A DNA stretch of 11,786 nucleotides from assembly GCA_003228395.1 (NCBI GenBank), contig QIDJ01000328.1, positions 1 to 11,786 of the forward strand. Direction: 5' to 3'. Numbering within the stretch: the stretch's first letter is position 1; each line of letters begins with the position of its first letter. Positions 1-5,974 of the stretch are shown piece after piece. A model generated the notes under the pieces. That model saw nothing but the letters and a program-made list of their open reading frames with translations, had not been told where the DNA came from and searched no databases. The stretch is from Flammeovirgaceae bacterium. GTDB lineage: Bacteria > Bacteroidota > Bacteroidia > Cytophagales > Cyclobacteriaceae. Made by a program: the position numbers and the translations under genes.

Positions 1-513
1 AATATTGATAAATTTAAAATTGATACTGCGAATATTGTCATCAGTGGATGGAGTTATGGAGGGGCTATTGCTTTAACTTCAGCAATTTATAATTCAGAAA
101 TAAAAAGAATCATTTCCATTGCCGGTGCTGATGAATCAGTCTTTGGCCGGATGATAAAATCTGACCCGGAATTCTACAAAATGTTTCATCAGATGTTTGA
201 GGAAGTCAATTACCCCAAAGGGCCAATAAAGTGTGACGTTGACTTACTATTTAAAAATTGGATAGCCAATCTGGACAATTATGATTTGGTTAAACACTCC
301 AGTGAATTAACAGATGTGGATATTCTATTATTGGGTGGCTGGAAAGATCAACAAATTGTACTCGAGGATCATATACTTCCTTTATATCGTAAACTTCAGG
401 AGTTAAATGCAGAGAATGTGAAAATTCAAGTTTTTGATACGAATCACGGATTTGGAAATGTAAAGGAAGAATTGGTAAATACTATTGAAACTTGGATTAA
501 GGAGATTAAATAA
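1..513 (+). CDS. alpha/beta hydrolase, C-terminal part (5' end outside window)
   Basis: The frame is open from base 1 and gives 170 residues before the TAA at 511-513. Numbering from base 1, a nucleophile elbow GWSYGG puts the catalytic serine at residue 18. A candidate acid is D116 (GGWKDQQ) and a candidate base is H149 (DTNHGF). The order and spacing fit a serine hydrolase of the dienelactone-hydrolase / S9-peptidase-like type. A cap-like helical stretch (residues about 45-100) lies between nucleophile and acid. The substrate cannot be told. The N-terminus, and therefore any signal peptide, is outside the window. The gene is followed after 13 bp by a cupin gene on the same strand, so they are probably cotranscribed. 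Base composition is AT-rich compared with the rest of the window. The fold is fairly certain; peptidase versus esterase is not. Confidence 0.85.
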   Translation, partial: NIDKFKIDTANIVISGWSYGGAIALTSAIYNSEIKRIISIAGADESVFGRMIKSDPEFYKMFHQMFEEVNYPKGPIKCDVDLLFKNWIANLDNYDLVKHSSELTDVDILLLGGWKDQQIVLEDHILPLYRKLQELNAENVKIQVFDTNHGFGNVKEELVNTIETWIKEIK

Positions 514-526
514 CAACAGGTTAATT

Positions 527-1003
527 ATGAAACAAATCTTAACAAATAATCGGATTTTTATGTTGCTGTTAATTATATCACTCTTTTCGTTAGGAAGCAT
601 AGAAGCACAAGAAAGTTCTAACAATATAAAACAACTTAATTATGTAAGAGTATATGCAGATTCACTTGGCGAATCTCATTTTGAGGATGTAGAAATTGAT
701 TTACATGAAATTGATTTCGCACCTCCTGCACCACCAATATTCACTTCTGATTTAAACTCTTCAACCAGATATGGATTTCTGAGTGTTTTACCAGGATGGA
801 AAGGTGAATGGCATCCTGCTCCAAAAAGGCAGTTTGTGGTTTATCTTTCGGGTGTTATTGAGGCAGAGGTTAGTGATGGAGAAGTTAGACAATTTGGACC
901 TGGGAGTATCACTCTAGTTGAAGACACCACAGGAAAAGGTCATAAAAGTAAAGCAATAGGAAATGAACAAGTCGTGGGAGTTGTAATACAATTAGAATAT
1001 TGA
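527..1003 (+). CDS. secreted cupin-domain protein
   Basis: The product is 158 residues. The ATG at 527 is chosen over an upstream in-frame start at 485 because it begins directly with a signal peptide (MKQ, hydrophobic core about residues 10-23, probable cleavage after IEAQ) and does not overlap the preceding gene. Residues about 82-155 form a single small beta-barrel cupin. Motif 1 is reduced to GEWHPAPKRQ (H96) without the usual HxH pair. The middle strand reads LSGVIEAEVSDGE. Motif 2 is FGPGSI followed by EDTTGKGH (E132, D133, H139). This type of cupin is common among unnamed bacterial proteins and may hold one metal through the remaining His residues; that is inference. No substrate can be assigned. 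It lies between two alpha/beta hydrolases in a compact same-strand cluster. Confidence 0.82.
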   Translation: MKQILTNNRIFMLLLIISLFSLGSIEAQESSNNIKQLNYVRVYADSLGESHFEDVEIDLHEIDFAPPAPPIFTSDLNSSTRYGFLSVLPGWKGEWHPAPKRQFVVYLSGVIEAEVSDGEVRQFGPGSITLVEDTTGKGHKSKAIGNEQVVGVVIQLEY

Positions 1004-1023
1004 AGAATTATATAAAGCATAAT

Positions 1024-1842
1024 ATGAAAAGGAATGTATTTCAAAGAATAGTTACATTAATATTCATTCTACTAATAAGTAGCGGAATAAATTTTGTCAA
1101 AGGTCAGGATACTAAATTAGATGGAGTAAAATCAGACTCGCTCTATTTTGAAAGCCCGGCTCTTTTTGAATGTAAGGTGCTGTTCCCCAATCGCTATACT
1201 CTAGAAAAATCTTTCCCTTTGATAATAAGTTTGCATGGTGGTGGTGGGTCATATGAGACTTTTAAGGACATCTGGAGGCACTTCGAAAATCCACAGTTTA
1301 TAATGGCCACACCTCAAGCGCCATATAAGTGGTTAATGGGCGGTGAAATTGGTTATGACTGGTCAGCCTGGCCAAGTGGGGACCTAATCGCCATGCAGAA
1401 AGCCTTAAAACTGACATCTCCATATATTAAAAATCTGATCCGATCATTAACAGAAAAATACAAAATTAGCGAAGTGTATTTAATGGGATTTTCTCAAGGG
1501 TCAATTATTACACAAATAGTTGGAATTAATAACCAGGAACTTTTAAAGGGGATGATAATTCTATCTGGTCCTCCCTTATATGAATCTGTGTGGTCTCCGT
1601 GGGTAGATTTCTTTGAGATAGAATGGCCTGCAGAAGAATCCTTCCGATCTGCAAATCATTTAAAAGTATTTATTGCTCATGGCAAAGCAGATGAAATAAT
1701 AGATATTGAGTTTGCGTATAAGTCAAGGGAACTTTATACAAAATTTGGTTATGATCTATTTCTATTTGAATTTGAAGGTGGTCATGAAATTAATGAAATA
1801 GAAATGAAGGCAATGGAGAAATGGATAAATAAAGAGAAATAA
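1024..1842 (+). CDS. secreted phospholipase/carboxylesterase-type alpha/beta hydrolase
   Basis: The product is 272 residues from the ATG at 1024. A TTG at 1000 overlaps the cupin stop and would add eight residues, but only the ATG puts a clean signal peptide at the N-terminus (MKRN, hydrophobic core residues 9-20, cleavage near FVKGQ). The fold is that of the Abhydrolase_2 / acyl-protein thioesterase-like group. An oxyanion-hole loop HGGGG lies at residues 71-75, the nucleophile motif GFSQG has S157, the acid is probably D223 (HGKADE) and the base is H254 (GGHE). The product is predicted to be periplasmic or outer-membrane facing and to cleave an ester; the substrate is unknown. It is third in a hydrolase-cupin-hydrolase cluster. 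Its TAA stop is the first part of the structured element that follows. Confidence 0.85.
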   Translation: MKRNVFQRIVTLIFILLISSGINFVKGQDTKLDGVKSDSLYFESPALFECKVLFPNRYTLEKSFPLIISLHGGGGSYETFKDIWRHFENPQFIMATPQAPYKWLMGGEIGYDWSAWPSGDLIAMQKALKLTSPYIKNLIRSLTEKYKISEVYLMGFSQGSIITQIVGINNQELLKGMIILSGPPLYESVWSPWVDFFEIEWPAEESFRSANHLKVFIAHGKADEIIDIEFAYKSRELYTKFGYDLFLFEFEGGHEINEIEMKAMEKWINKEK

Positions 1843-1965
1843 CACGCTATAACAGCAGGCAAATCTTCATGGCGGTATTACTGTATTCTGACATTTCTGT
1901 TTTAATAGCTAACTTTTGAATTTCCTCTAAATTTCAGTGCCGCGCTGCGGCCAACGATTCATAGC
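1840..1965. other. imperfect nested hairpin element at the 3' boundary of the AT-rich cluster
   Basis: Several short arms pair in nested order: GCTAT (1846-1850) with ATAGC (1961-1965), CAGC (1853-1856) with GCTG (1944-1947), GCGGT (1872-1876) with GCCGC (1939-1943, one wobble), and ACTG (1880-1883) with CAGT (1935-1938). The core is thus a nine-pair stem with a three-base bulge closing a loop of about 50 bases. An alternative local hairpin, GCCGC-GCT-GCGGC, occupies 1939-1951. The element begins at the stop codon of the upstream gene. The layout resembles integron attC-like folds, but canonical RYYYAAC and GTTRRRY ends are absent. It may equally be a decayed terminator or a dispersed repeat. 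Confidence 0.4.
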
Positions 1966-1969
1966 TACA

Positions 1970-2098
1970 TCACCCCTTTTCCCCTTTCGGCCTGAGTGGA
2001 CACACCTCTATTTCCACATGATGATAATCTGGCTGCGCTCTACCAGTTACATGCATAATCGTGCCGGCAATAATTACTTTCTTTTCTTTTATGTTCAT
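1970..2098 (-). CDS. doubtful 42-codon ORF or gene fragment
   Basis: A minus-strand ATG at 2096-2098 opens a 42-codon frame ending with TGA at 1970-1972. The peptide starts MNIKEKKVIIAGTIMHVTG and continues to HHVEIEVCPL. Two strand-like segments make it look more protein-like than the overlapping frames, but I do not recognise a family. It overlaps the candidate promoter region of the downstream plus-strand gene only at its 5' side and fills most of the intergenic gap. It could be a fragment of a decayed gene or chance. Confidence that it is translated is low. Confidence 0.2.
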   Translation of the reverse strand: MNIKEKKVIIAGTIMHVTGRAQPDYHHVEIEVCPLRPKGEKG

Positions 2099-2110
2099 CG
2101 TCAATTTATC

Positions 2111-2118
2111 TATTTTTG
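2111..2118 (+). promoter_or_regulatory. candidate Bacteroidota -7 element for the PagL-like gene
   Basis: TATTTTTG matches the Bacteroidota -7 consensus TAnnTTTG exactly. It lies 20 bp before the ATG at 2139, giving a short leader of roughly 14 bases. No convincing TTG/TTTG -33 box lies at the expected spacing, so this is only a candidate. It supports the 2139 start over an upstream in-frame ATG at 2061, which would lie before the promoter. Confidence 0.4.
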
Positions 2119-2138
2119 AACTTGTCTTTTTTGGTAGA

Positions 2139-3263
2139 ATGGTTTTCAACGGGAAAAATATCCTCATAACAATAATCCTCTTTTTGTTGTTATGCAGCAA
2201 GTACCTGTTTGCACAAAATACCGACCCTGCATACAACTACACGGTGGGGGCCAACCTTTTTTACGGATTTATTTATATGCATTCCCCGGAAATCGGACAC
2301 CTTATTACCAGCCACCCCGGCGGAGTTGAAATATTTATCAATAAACATACGTATGGCCAAAAACCATGGGAATCGCTGTACAGCTACCCTGATATTGGAT
2401 TTTCATTGGGGTATTATGATTATGGAAATCCCATTCTCGGCAAAACCATTTCCGGGATATCCTATTTTGATTTTTATCTGAATAAAACCCAGCCATCCCA
2501 ACATAACTTTAAATTACGTATCGGAGCCGGATTAGGATATAATACCAACCCGTACGATCCGCAGACAAATAACAAAAACAATGTACTCAGCACGTCTTTC
2601 ACATTTGCCATGCAAACGAGGTTAACATATGAATTCGCCAGCCGCTCCGGCTGGAAGTTCAGCATCGCCCCGAATATTACCCATTTTTCCAATGGCGCGG
2701 TTCGTAAACCCAACAAAGGAATAAATTTAGTATTGCTGGAATTTGGGGTAGGCAAACGGTTAGGACAACCGGACATTCCGTATCAGCATACGCACTCCGG
2801 TTTGCAACCTCAGACAGATACTCATTTACGATACAACATTGCCGCTTACACCGGATTAAAGGCAAATAAGGTTGGCGGTGGTACATATCCTTTTTTCACA
2901 TTGAACAACTATATTGATAAAAAATTAAATACCAAAAGCGCAATTAACGGAGGGATAGACCTCTTTTACAGCATCGCCCTGAAAGAAGAAATAGAAAATG
3001 ACGATACTTTTACAAAAGAGAATGCACCGGATTTTAAACGTATTGGTCTGACATTGGGCCATGAGCTGTTTATTTCCCGGGTATCCGTACTTGTACAATT
3101 CGGATACTACATTTACCGGCCATACAAAGCCGTGGAGCCTGTGTATCAGCGTTACGGACTCAAATTTTACGCAAATAACAATAAACTGTTTTTTGCCTTA
3201 AACCTGAAAGCCCATGGCGGTACTGCCGAAATGGCTGAGCTTGGAATCGGGACAAGACTATGA
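2139..3263 (+). CDS. PagL-like lipid A 3-O-deacylase / acyloxyacyl hydrolase family outer-membrane protein
   Basis: The product is 374 residues. The ATG at 2139 is chosen because it starts a standard signal peptide (MVFNGKN, hydrophobic core residues 8-19, cleavage after LFAQ); an in-frame ATG at 2061 would add a non-signal-like extension. The body alternates short amphipathic strands and turns, as in an outer-membrane beta-barrel. The family signature is at residues 182-196: HFSNGAVRKPNKGIN, with H182 and S184 matching the PagL catalytic His and Ser. PagL removes the 3-O acyl chain of lipid A in the outer membrane. From memory of Pseudomonas PagL, the third catalytic residue is a Glu 12 positions after the Ser; here that position is N196. 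The protein is much longer than PagL itself, as Bacteroidota homologues often are. Its stop overlaps the next start (ATGA). Confidence 0.75.
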   Translation: MVFNGKNILITIILFLLLCSKYLFAQNTDPAYNYTVGANLFYGFIYMHSPEIGHLITSHPGGVEIFINKHTYGQKPWESLYSYPDIGFSLGYYDYGNPILGKTISGISYFDFYLNKTQPSQHNFKLRIGAGLGYNTNPYDPQTNNKNNVLSTSFTFAMQTRLTYEFASRSGWKFSIAPNITHFSNGAVRKPNKGINLVLLEFGVGKRLGQPDIPYQHTHSGLQPQTDTHLRYNIAAYTGLKANKVGGGTYPFFTLNNYIDKKLNTKSAINGGIDLFYSIALKEEIENDDTFTKENAPDFKRIGLTLGHELFISRVSVLVQFGYYIYRPYKAVEPVYQRYGLKFYANNNKLFFALNLKAHGGTAEMAELGIGTRL

Positions 3264-4000
3264 GAAAGGCCTTTTATCATATCTGTTTTTCCTGTATTTG
3301 CATGGTAATGTTATCGTGTAACGATGAAAATGCATTTGATTGCATAAAAAAAACGGGTCCGGTGGTAACGAACGCGGTAGCCATAACGGATTTTGATAAA
3401 ATCAGCCTGCACGACAACATCAACCTTGTTCTGGTTTCCGGAAACGAGAGGATGGTACTGGTTGAGGCCGGTAAAAACCTGATTTCAAAAATTTCATTTA
3501 ATTTAACGGATAATACCCTGATCATTGAAAATCAAAACACATGCAACTGGGTACGTGATTACAAAGCCATAAATGTGTATGTCACCAATCCGTCGTTAAC
3601 TGAAGTTCATATGCATGGATACGGTTCATTAATCTCAAAAGACACCCTCCACACCCAAACTCTTAGTATCATAGCTTCCGAATCGCCAAGTGACATAAAC
3701 CTTGTTATTGATGGAGCGTCGCTTAACATCGTTTCAAATTCTCTTGCAAACTTCACAATTAGGGGATCACTTGACTATTTGAATGTTGGTTTTTATTTGA
3801 ATGACGGTAAATTTTTTGGCAAAAACCTGCGGGCAAAGCAGGTTGATATTGATCATAACGGAACAAACACCATTATGGTAAGCCCTTCCGATGAATTGCT
3901 TGGAACCATCGGCAATTCCGGAAACGTTGAAATTTATACCGATCCACCCATGATTGACATGAAATATCTGGGATCAGGACGGCTGATCCGGAAAGACTGA
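3260..4000 (+). CDS. lipoprotein with head-GIN (DUF2807) domain
   Basis: The product is 246 residues. It begins with a lipoprotein signal (MRKAFYHICF, lipobox MLSC, acylated C20). The residues after the cysteine, NDEN, are acidic and resemble the surface-export signals of Bacteroidota lipoproteins, so exposure on the cell surface is plausible (inference). The mature part fits the DUF2807 / 'putative auto-transporter adhesin, head GIN' fold: the opening phrase ITDFDKISLHDNINLVLVSG, the strand pair around NTLIIEN, then repeated short beta rungs such as INVYVTNPSLTEVHMHGYGS and a glycine-rich end (LGSGRLIRKD). Members are right-handed beta-solenoid-like proteins without a firmly assigned function. 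The start overlaps the stop of the PagL-like gene by four bases, indicating translational coupling and a joint outer-membrane role. Confidence 0.85.
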   Translation: MRKAFYHICFSCICMVMLSCNDENAFDCIKKTGPVVTNAVAITDFDKISLHDNINLVLVSGNERMVLVEAGKNLISKISFNLTDNTLIIENQNTCNWVRDYKAINVYVTNPSLTEVHMHGYGSLISKDTLHTQTLSIIASESPSDINLVIDGASLNIVSNSLANFTIRGSLDYLNVGFYLNDGKFFGKNLRAKQVDIDHNGTNTIMVSPSDELLGTIGNSGNVEIYTDPPMIDMKYLGSGRLIRKD

Positions 4001-4013
4001 TTTATCCCATCAG
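3997..4013. terminator. weak hairpin between convergent genes
   Basis: CTGAT (3997-4001) and ATCAG (4009-4013) form a five-base-pair stem around a seven-base loop. The stem contains the stop codons of both converging genes (3998-4000 plus, 4010-4012 minus). There is only a short T run beyond (4017-4020), so termination here is a guess. The gap between the two genes is nine bases. Confidence 0.25.
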
Positions 4014-4822
4014 AGCGTTTTCAGGATGCCTTCGATAATGGTAGTCATACCCGGCTCTGCTTTTACTGCCGCCGCTATGATCTTATCCACATTTACTTTC
4101 TCTATCCGGCCAGGAATACCCAGGTCTGTAATCACGGAAACGGCGAAACAGGGTATGCCCATGTGACGGGCTACAATGTTTTCTGGAACGGTTGACATAC
4201 CAACTGCATCGGCCCCGATTATTCGCACATACTTATATTCCGCTTCGGTTTCGAGGTTCGGGCCCGTGACAACGGCATATACACCTTTATGGGCTGGAAT
4301 TCCATGCTCCTTTGCCACTTTCAGGCCTGTTTCGATCATGGACAGATCGTAGGGTTCGCTCATATCTGGAAACCGCGGGCCTAACTCGTCTATATTTTGT
4401 CCGCGCAGCGGGTTATCAGGCAATAAATTGATATGATCGCTCAAAATCATCAGGTCGCTTACCTCATATTCGGGATTTACCCCTCCTGCCGCATTGGAAA
4501 TAAACAACCTCCTGATACCAAGTTGCCTGAGTACCCTTACGGGAAACGTTACCTCCTGCATGCTGTATCCTTCGTAATAATGGAACCTGCCCTGCATGAT
4601 TACTACATTCCTGTTTACTAGTTGACCGAATATCAACCTGCCTTTATGAAACTCCACCGTTGAAACCGGGAAATGAGGAATATCCTGGTATTCGATTATA
4701 TCTGATATATCTATGTCATCGACAAGCGCCCCAAGACCGGTACCCAAAATAATCCCGTAATCCGGTTTAATTTGTGTGCGCTCCTGAATAAAAGAAGTGG
4801 CTGTATTTATTTTTTTCAGCAT
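4010..4822 (-). CDS. punA: purine nucleoside phosphorylase (trimeric, family 2 / PNP-I type)
   Basis: The product is 270 residues, full length for the family. The enzyme cleaves purine ribonucleosides with phosphate to free base and ribose-1-phosphate in cytoplasmic purine salvage. Visible motifs are GTGLG (27-31, phosphate site), GRFHYYEGY (78-86, with H81), NAAGG (110-114), GPNLETEAE (188-195, base-binding E191) and GADAVGMSTVPE (203-214). At the position of human PNP Asn243 there is Asp (D233, in SVITDLG), and at the position of human His257 a Val (V245, in EKVNVDK), by hand alignment. The first change is associated in human PNP with gain of activity on 6-aminopurines. The gene is convergent with the DUF2807 gene and follows a terminator and candidate promoter of its own, so it is probably transcribed alone. 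Confidence 0.93.
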   Translation of the reverse strand: MLKKINTATSFIQERTQIKPDYGIILGTGLGALVDDIDISDIIEYQDIPHFPVSTVEFHKGRLIFGQLVNRNVVIMQGRFHYYEGYSMQEVTFPVRVLRQLGIRRLFISNAAGGVNPEYEVSDLMILSDHINLLPDNPLRGQNIDELGPRFPDMSEPYDLSMIETGLKVAKEHGIPAHKGVYAVVTGPNLETEAEYKYVRIIGADAVGMSTVPENIVARHMGIPCFAVSVITDLGIPGRIEKVNVDKIIAAAVKAEPGMTTIIEGILKTL

Positions 4823-4847
4823 ATAAAGTAAGGCTAGTTATAAGGTT

Positions 4848-4855
4848 CAAATGTA
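4848..4855 (-). promoter_or_regulatory. candidate -7 element for the phosphorylase gene
   Basis: On the minus strand these bases read TACATTTG, an exact TAnnTTTG match. The ATG follows 25 bp downstream. The expected -33 region falls inside the upstream terminator hairpin and shows no TTG. The position is right, but the evidence is one short motif. Confidence 0.45.
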
Positions 4856-4856
4856 T

Positions 4857-4884
4857 AAAAGCCATCCTGAATGGAATGGCTTTT
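4857..4884 (-). terminator. rho-independent terminator of the YceI-family gene
   Basis: AAAAGCCATCC (4857-4867) pairs with GGAATGGCTTTT (4873-4884) apart from one bulged A, around a TGAAT loop. This gives an 11-bp stem flanked by A and T runs in either direction. It lies 34 bp beyond the minus-strand YceI stop at 4919, where a terminator is expected. It ends one base short of the candidate -7 element of the phosphorylase gene. Confidence 0.7.
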
Positions 4885-4918
4885 AGGCATTTTGTTTTGA
4901 GAGCCGCAGATCAATGCC

Positions 4919-5527
4919 TCATTTCTTTCTGTTTGCCTCGATAAAAATCTGAATGCTTACTTCATCGCCTACCATATTGGTGCGCATCCAGTCGCCGGTA
5001 CCTACCTCATACTCAGTCCGGTTGATTTTTAGTTCGCTCTTAATGCTCATTATCTCCACGCCTTCTCTGCGGGGGTGATCCATGGTTCCCAGTACGGTAA
5101 ATGGAAGGGCCACATCCTTTGTGGTTTCCTTAATGGTAAGTTTACCGTGCATCAGGTATTCATTTCCGCCTGTACGTTCTATCTTTTCAGATTCATACTT
5201 CACCTCGGGATATGCTTTGGCTCCGAAAAAATTATCAGAGCGTATATCTTCGTCCCTTCTTTCATTACCCGTATTTACACTTTTAACTTTAATCACAGCC
5301 ATCAGCTTGCTGCTCTCCAGATCATTGGAGTCAAATGCAAAGTCAATATCAAATTCACTGAATCGTCCTGCCACAGGCGTGAAAAAATGATTGATTGTAA
5401 AACTCACTGACGAATGGGCTTTATCAATTTTCCATACGGGGGCGTCAATCGGCTCCGATGCCGGTATAAATGCATATAAAACCGGCAGAATCAAAAGCAA
5501 GTAATAATTTTTATAACTTTTCTTCAC
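4919..5527 (-). CDS. YceI-family periplasmic protein
   Basis: The product is 202 residues. The start is GTG (5525-5527): no in-frame ATG lies between it and an upstream in-frame stop, and it begins a good signal peptide (MKKSYKNYY, hydrophobic core residues 9-20, cleavage around FIPAS or after). The mature part is a complete YceI domain, residues about 31-200: VWKIDKAHSSVSFTINHF, then GRFSEFDIDFAF, the SVNTGNERRDEDIRSDNFF segment, KYPE-like AYPEVKYES, GKLTIKETTKDVALPF, and the ending INRTEYEVGTGD. YceI proteins have a lipocalin-like fold that holds a polyisoprenoid or similar lipid in the periplasm; a cellular role is rarely proven. A good terminator follows. It is transcribed away from a remnant of another YceI protein across a 119-bp gap. 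Confidence 0.9.
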   Translation of the reverse strand: MKKSYKNYYLLLILPVLYAFIPASEPIDAPVWKIDKAHSSVSFTINHFFTPVAGRFSEFDIDFAFDSNDLESSKLMAVIKVKSVNTGNERRDEDIRSDNFFGAKAYPEVKYESEKIERTGGNEYLMHGKLTIKETTKDVALPFTVLGTMDHPRREGVEIMSIKSELKINRTEYEVGTGDWMRTNMVGDEVSIQIFIEANRKK

Positions 5528-5619
5528 AACAATATTTTATTTTGTTGGTTTAAAATCATTATATAAAACAATTTACAAACTACTTTACCTGTAAATAAGT
5601 TCCATCAATAATTTTTTAA

Positions 5620-5910
5620 TGTTCAAACATCAAAATAAACGAAACCTTGGTAGCTTTGCGCACGTCAGGTAAAACTTATAAACAGAAATTTAAAAATAAC
5701 TATAAAGGGATAACGCACCCAAACAGTTTCCCGGCAAAAATCACGATGTCGGATTCGGAGGTTCATGTGAAAGCGGCAATTGTTTTCGACCGGTCCGAAT
5801 ATAACGTACGCTACGGATCGGGTTCTTTTTTCGATGACCTCGGCGATAAAATTATTTATGACGACATCGAAATTGGCATTGAACTGGTTGCGTCAAAAAA
5901 GGAAGTCTGA
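5620..5910 (+). pseudogene. C-terminal remnant of a second YceI-family gene
   Basis: The frame is open from 5620 to the TGA at 5908-5910, but YceI similarity starts only near 5700 (YKGITHPNSFPAKITMSD). It runs to the usual family end, with VFDRSEYNVRYGSG followed by SFFDDLGDKIIYDDIEIG. Only about the last 70 residues of a roughly 180-200 residue domain remain. No ATG lies in frame before 5746, and the stretch before the similarity is lysine/asparagine-rich filler. The ending RYGSGSFFDDLGD differs from the intact neighbour's VGTGDWMRTNMVGD, so this is a different YceI subtype, not a copy of the neighbour. The likeliest reading is a truncated, non-functional gene. A short expressed protein from a TTG (5647) cannot be excluded. 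Confidence 0.7.
5651..5658 (+). promoter_or_regulatory. candidate -7 element upstream of the YceI remnant
   Basis: TAGCTTTG fits TAnnTTTG exactly and its context (CTTGG before, CGCA after) looks like typical Bacteroidota promoters. No -33 box is clear. It precedes the first residues with YceI similarity by about 45 bp, so it may be the original promoter left in place when the 5' part of the gene was lost. Confidence 0.4.
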
Positions 5911-5934
5911 TTTAAAACCTAATTGGTCAATGAG

Positions 5935-5955
5935 TTGGCAGTTTTCAGTTTGCAG
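5935..5955. repeat. three tandem TTKKCAG heptamers
   Basis: The units TTGGCAG (5935-5941), TTTTCAG (5942-5948) and TTTGCAG (5949-5955) are head to tail. From memory, mixed runs of these three heptamers are a common intergenic minisatellite in Bacteroidota genomes. Here the run lies between the YceI remnant and the 3' end of the OmpA-family gene. Confidence 0.55.
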
Positions 5956-5974
5956 CAGGCAATATGTGTAATAA

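Noticed and set aside
485..526. Upstream in-frame start for the cupin protein
   Set aside because: It overlaps the preceding hydrolase and puts charged residues before a good signal peptide that starts at 527.
1840..1965. Canonical integron attC site
   Set aside because: No RYYYAAC and GTTRRRY end pair and no integrase gene in the window. Only the fold is attC-like, so it is kept as an unclassified structure.
1937..2119. 60-codon plus-strand frame in the gap before the PagL-like gene
   Set aside because: It starts with GTG inside the hairpin region, has an erratic aromatic-rich composition and runs through the candidate promoter. The reverse frame is at least as plausible and neither is convincing.
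2061..2138. Upstream start for the PagL-like protein
   Set aside because: The extra 26 residues would bury the signal peptide and lie upstream of the best -7 element. The ATG at 2139 gives a standard signal peptide.
5075..5410. Plus-strand frames opposite the intact YceI gene
   Set aside because: Two overlapping frames of similar length in different phases, both antisense to a complete YceI domain; neither resembles a known protein.
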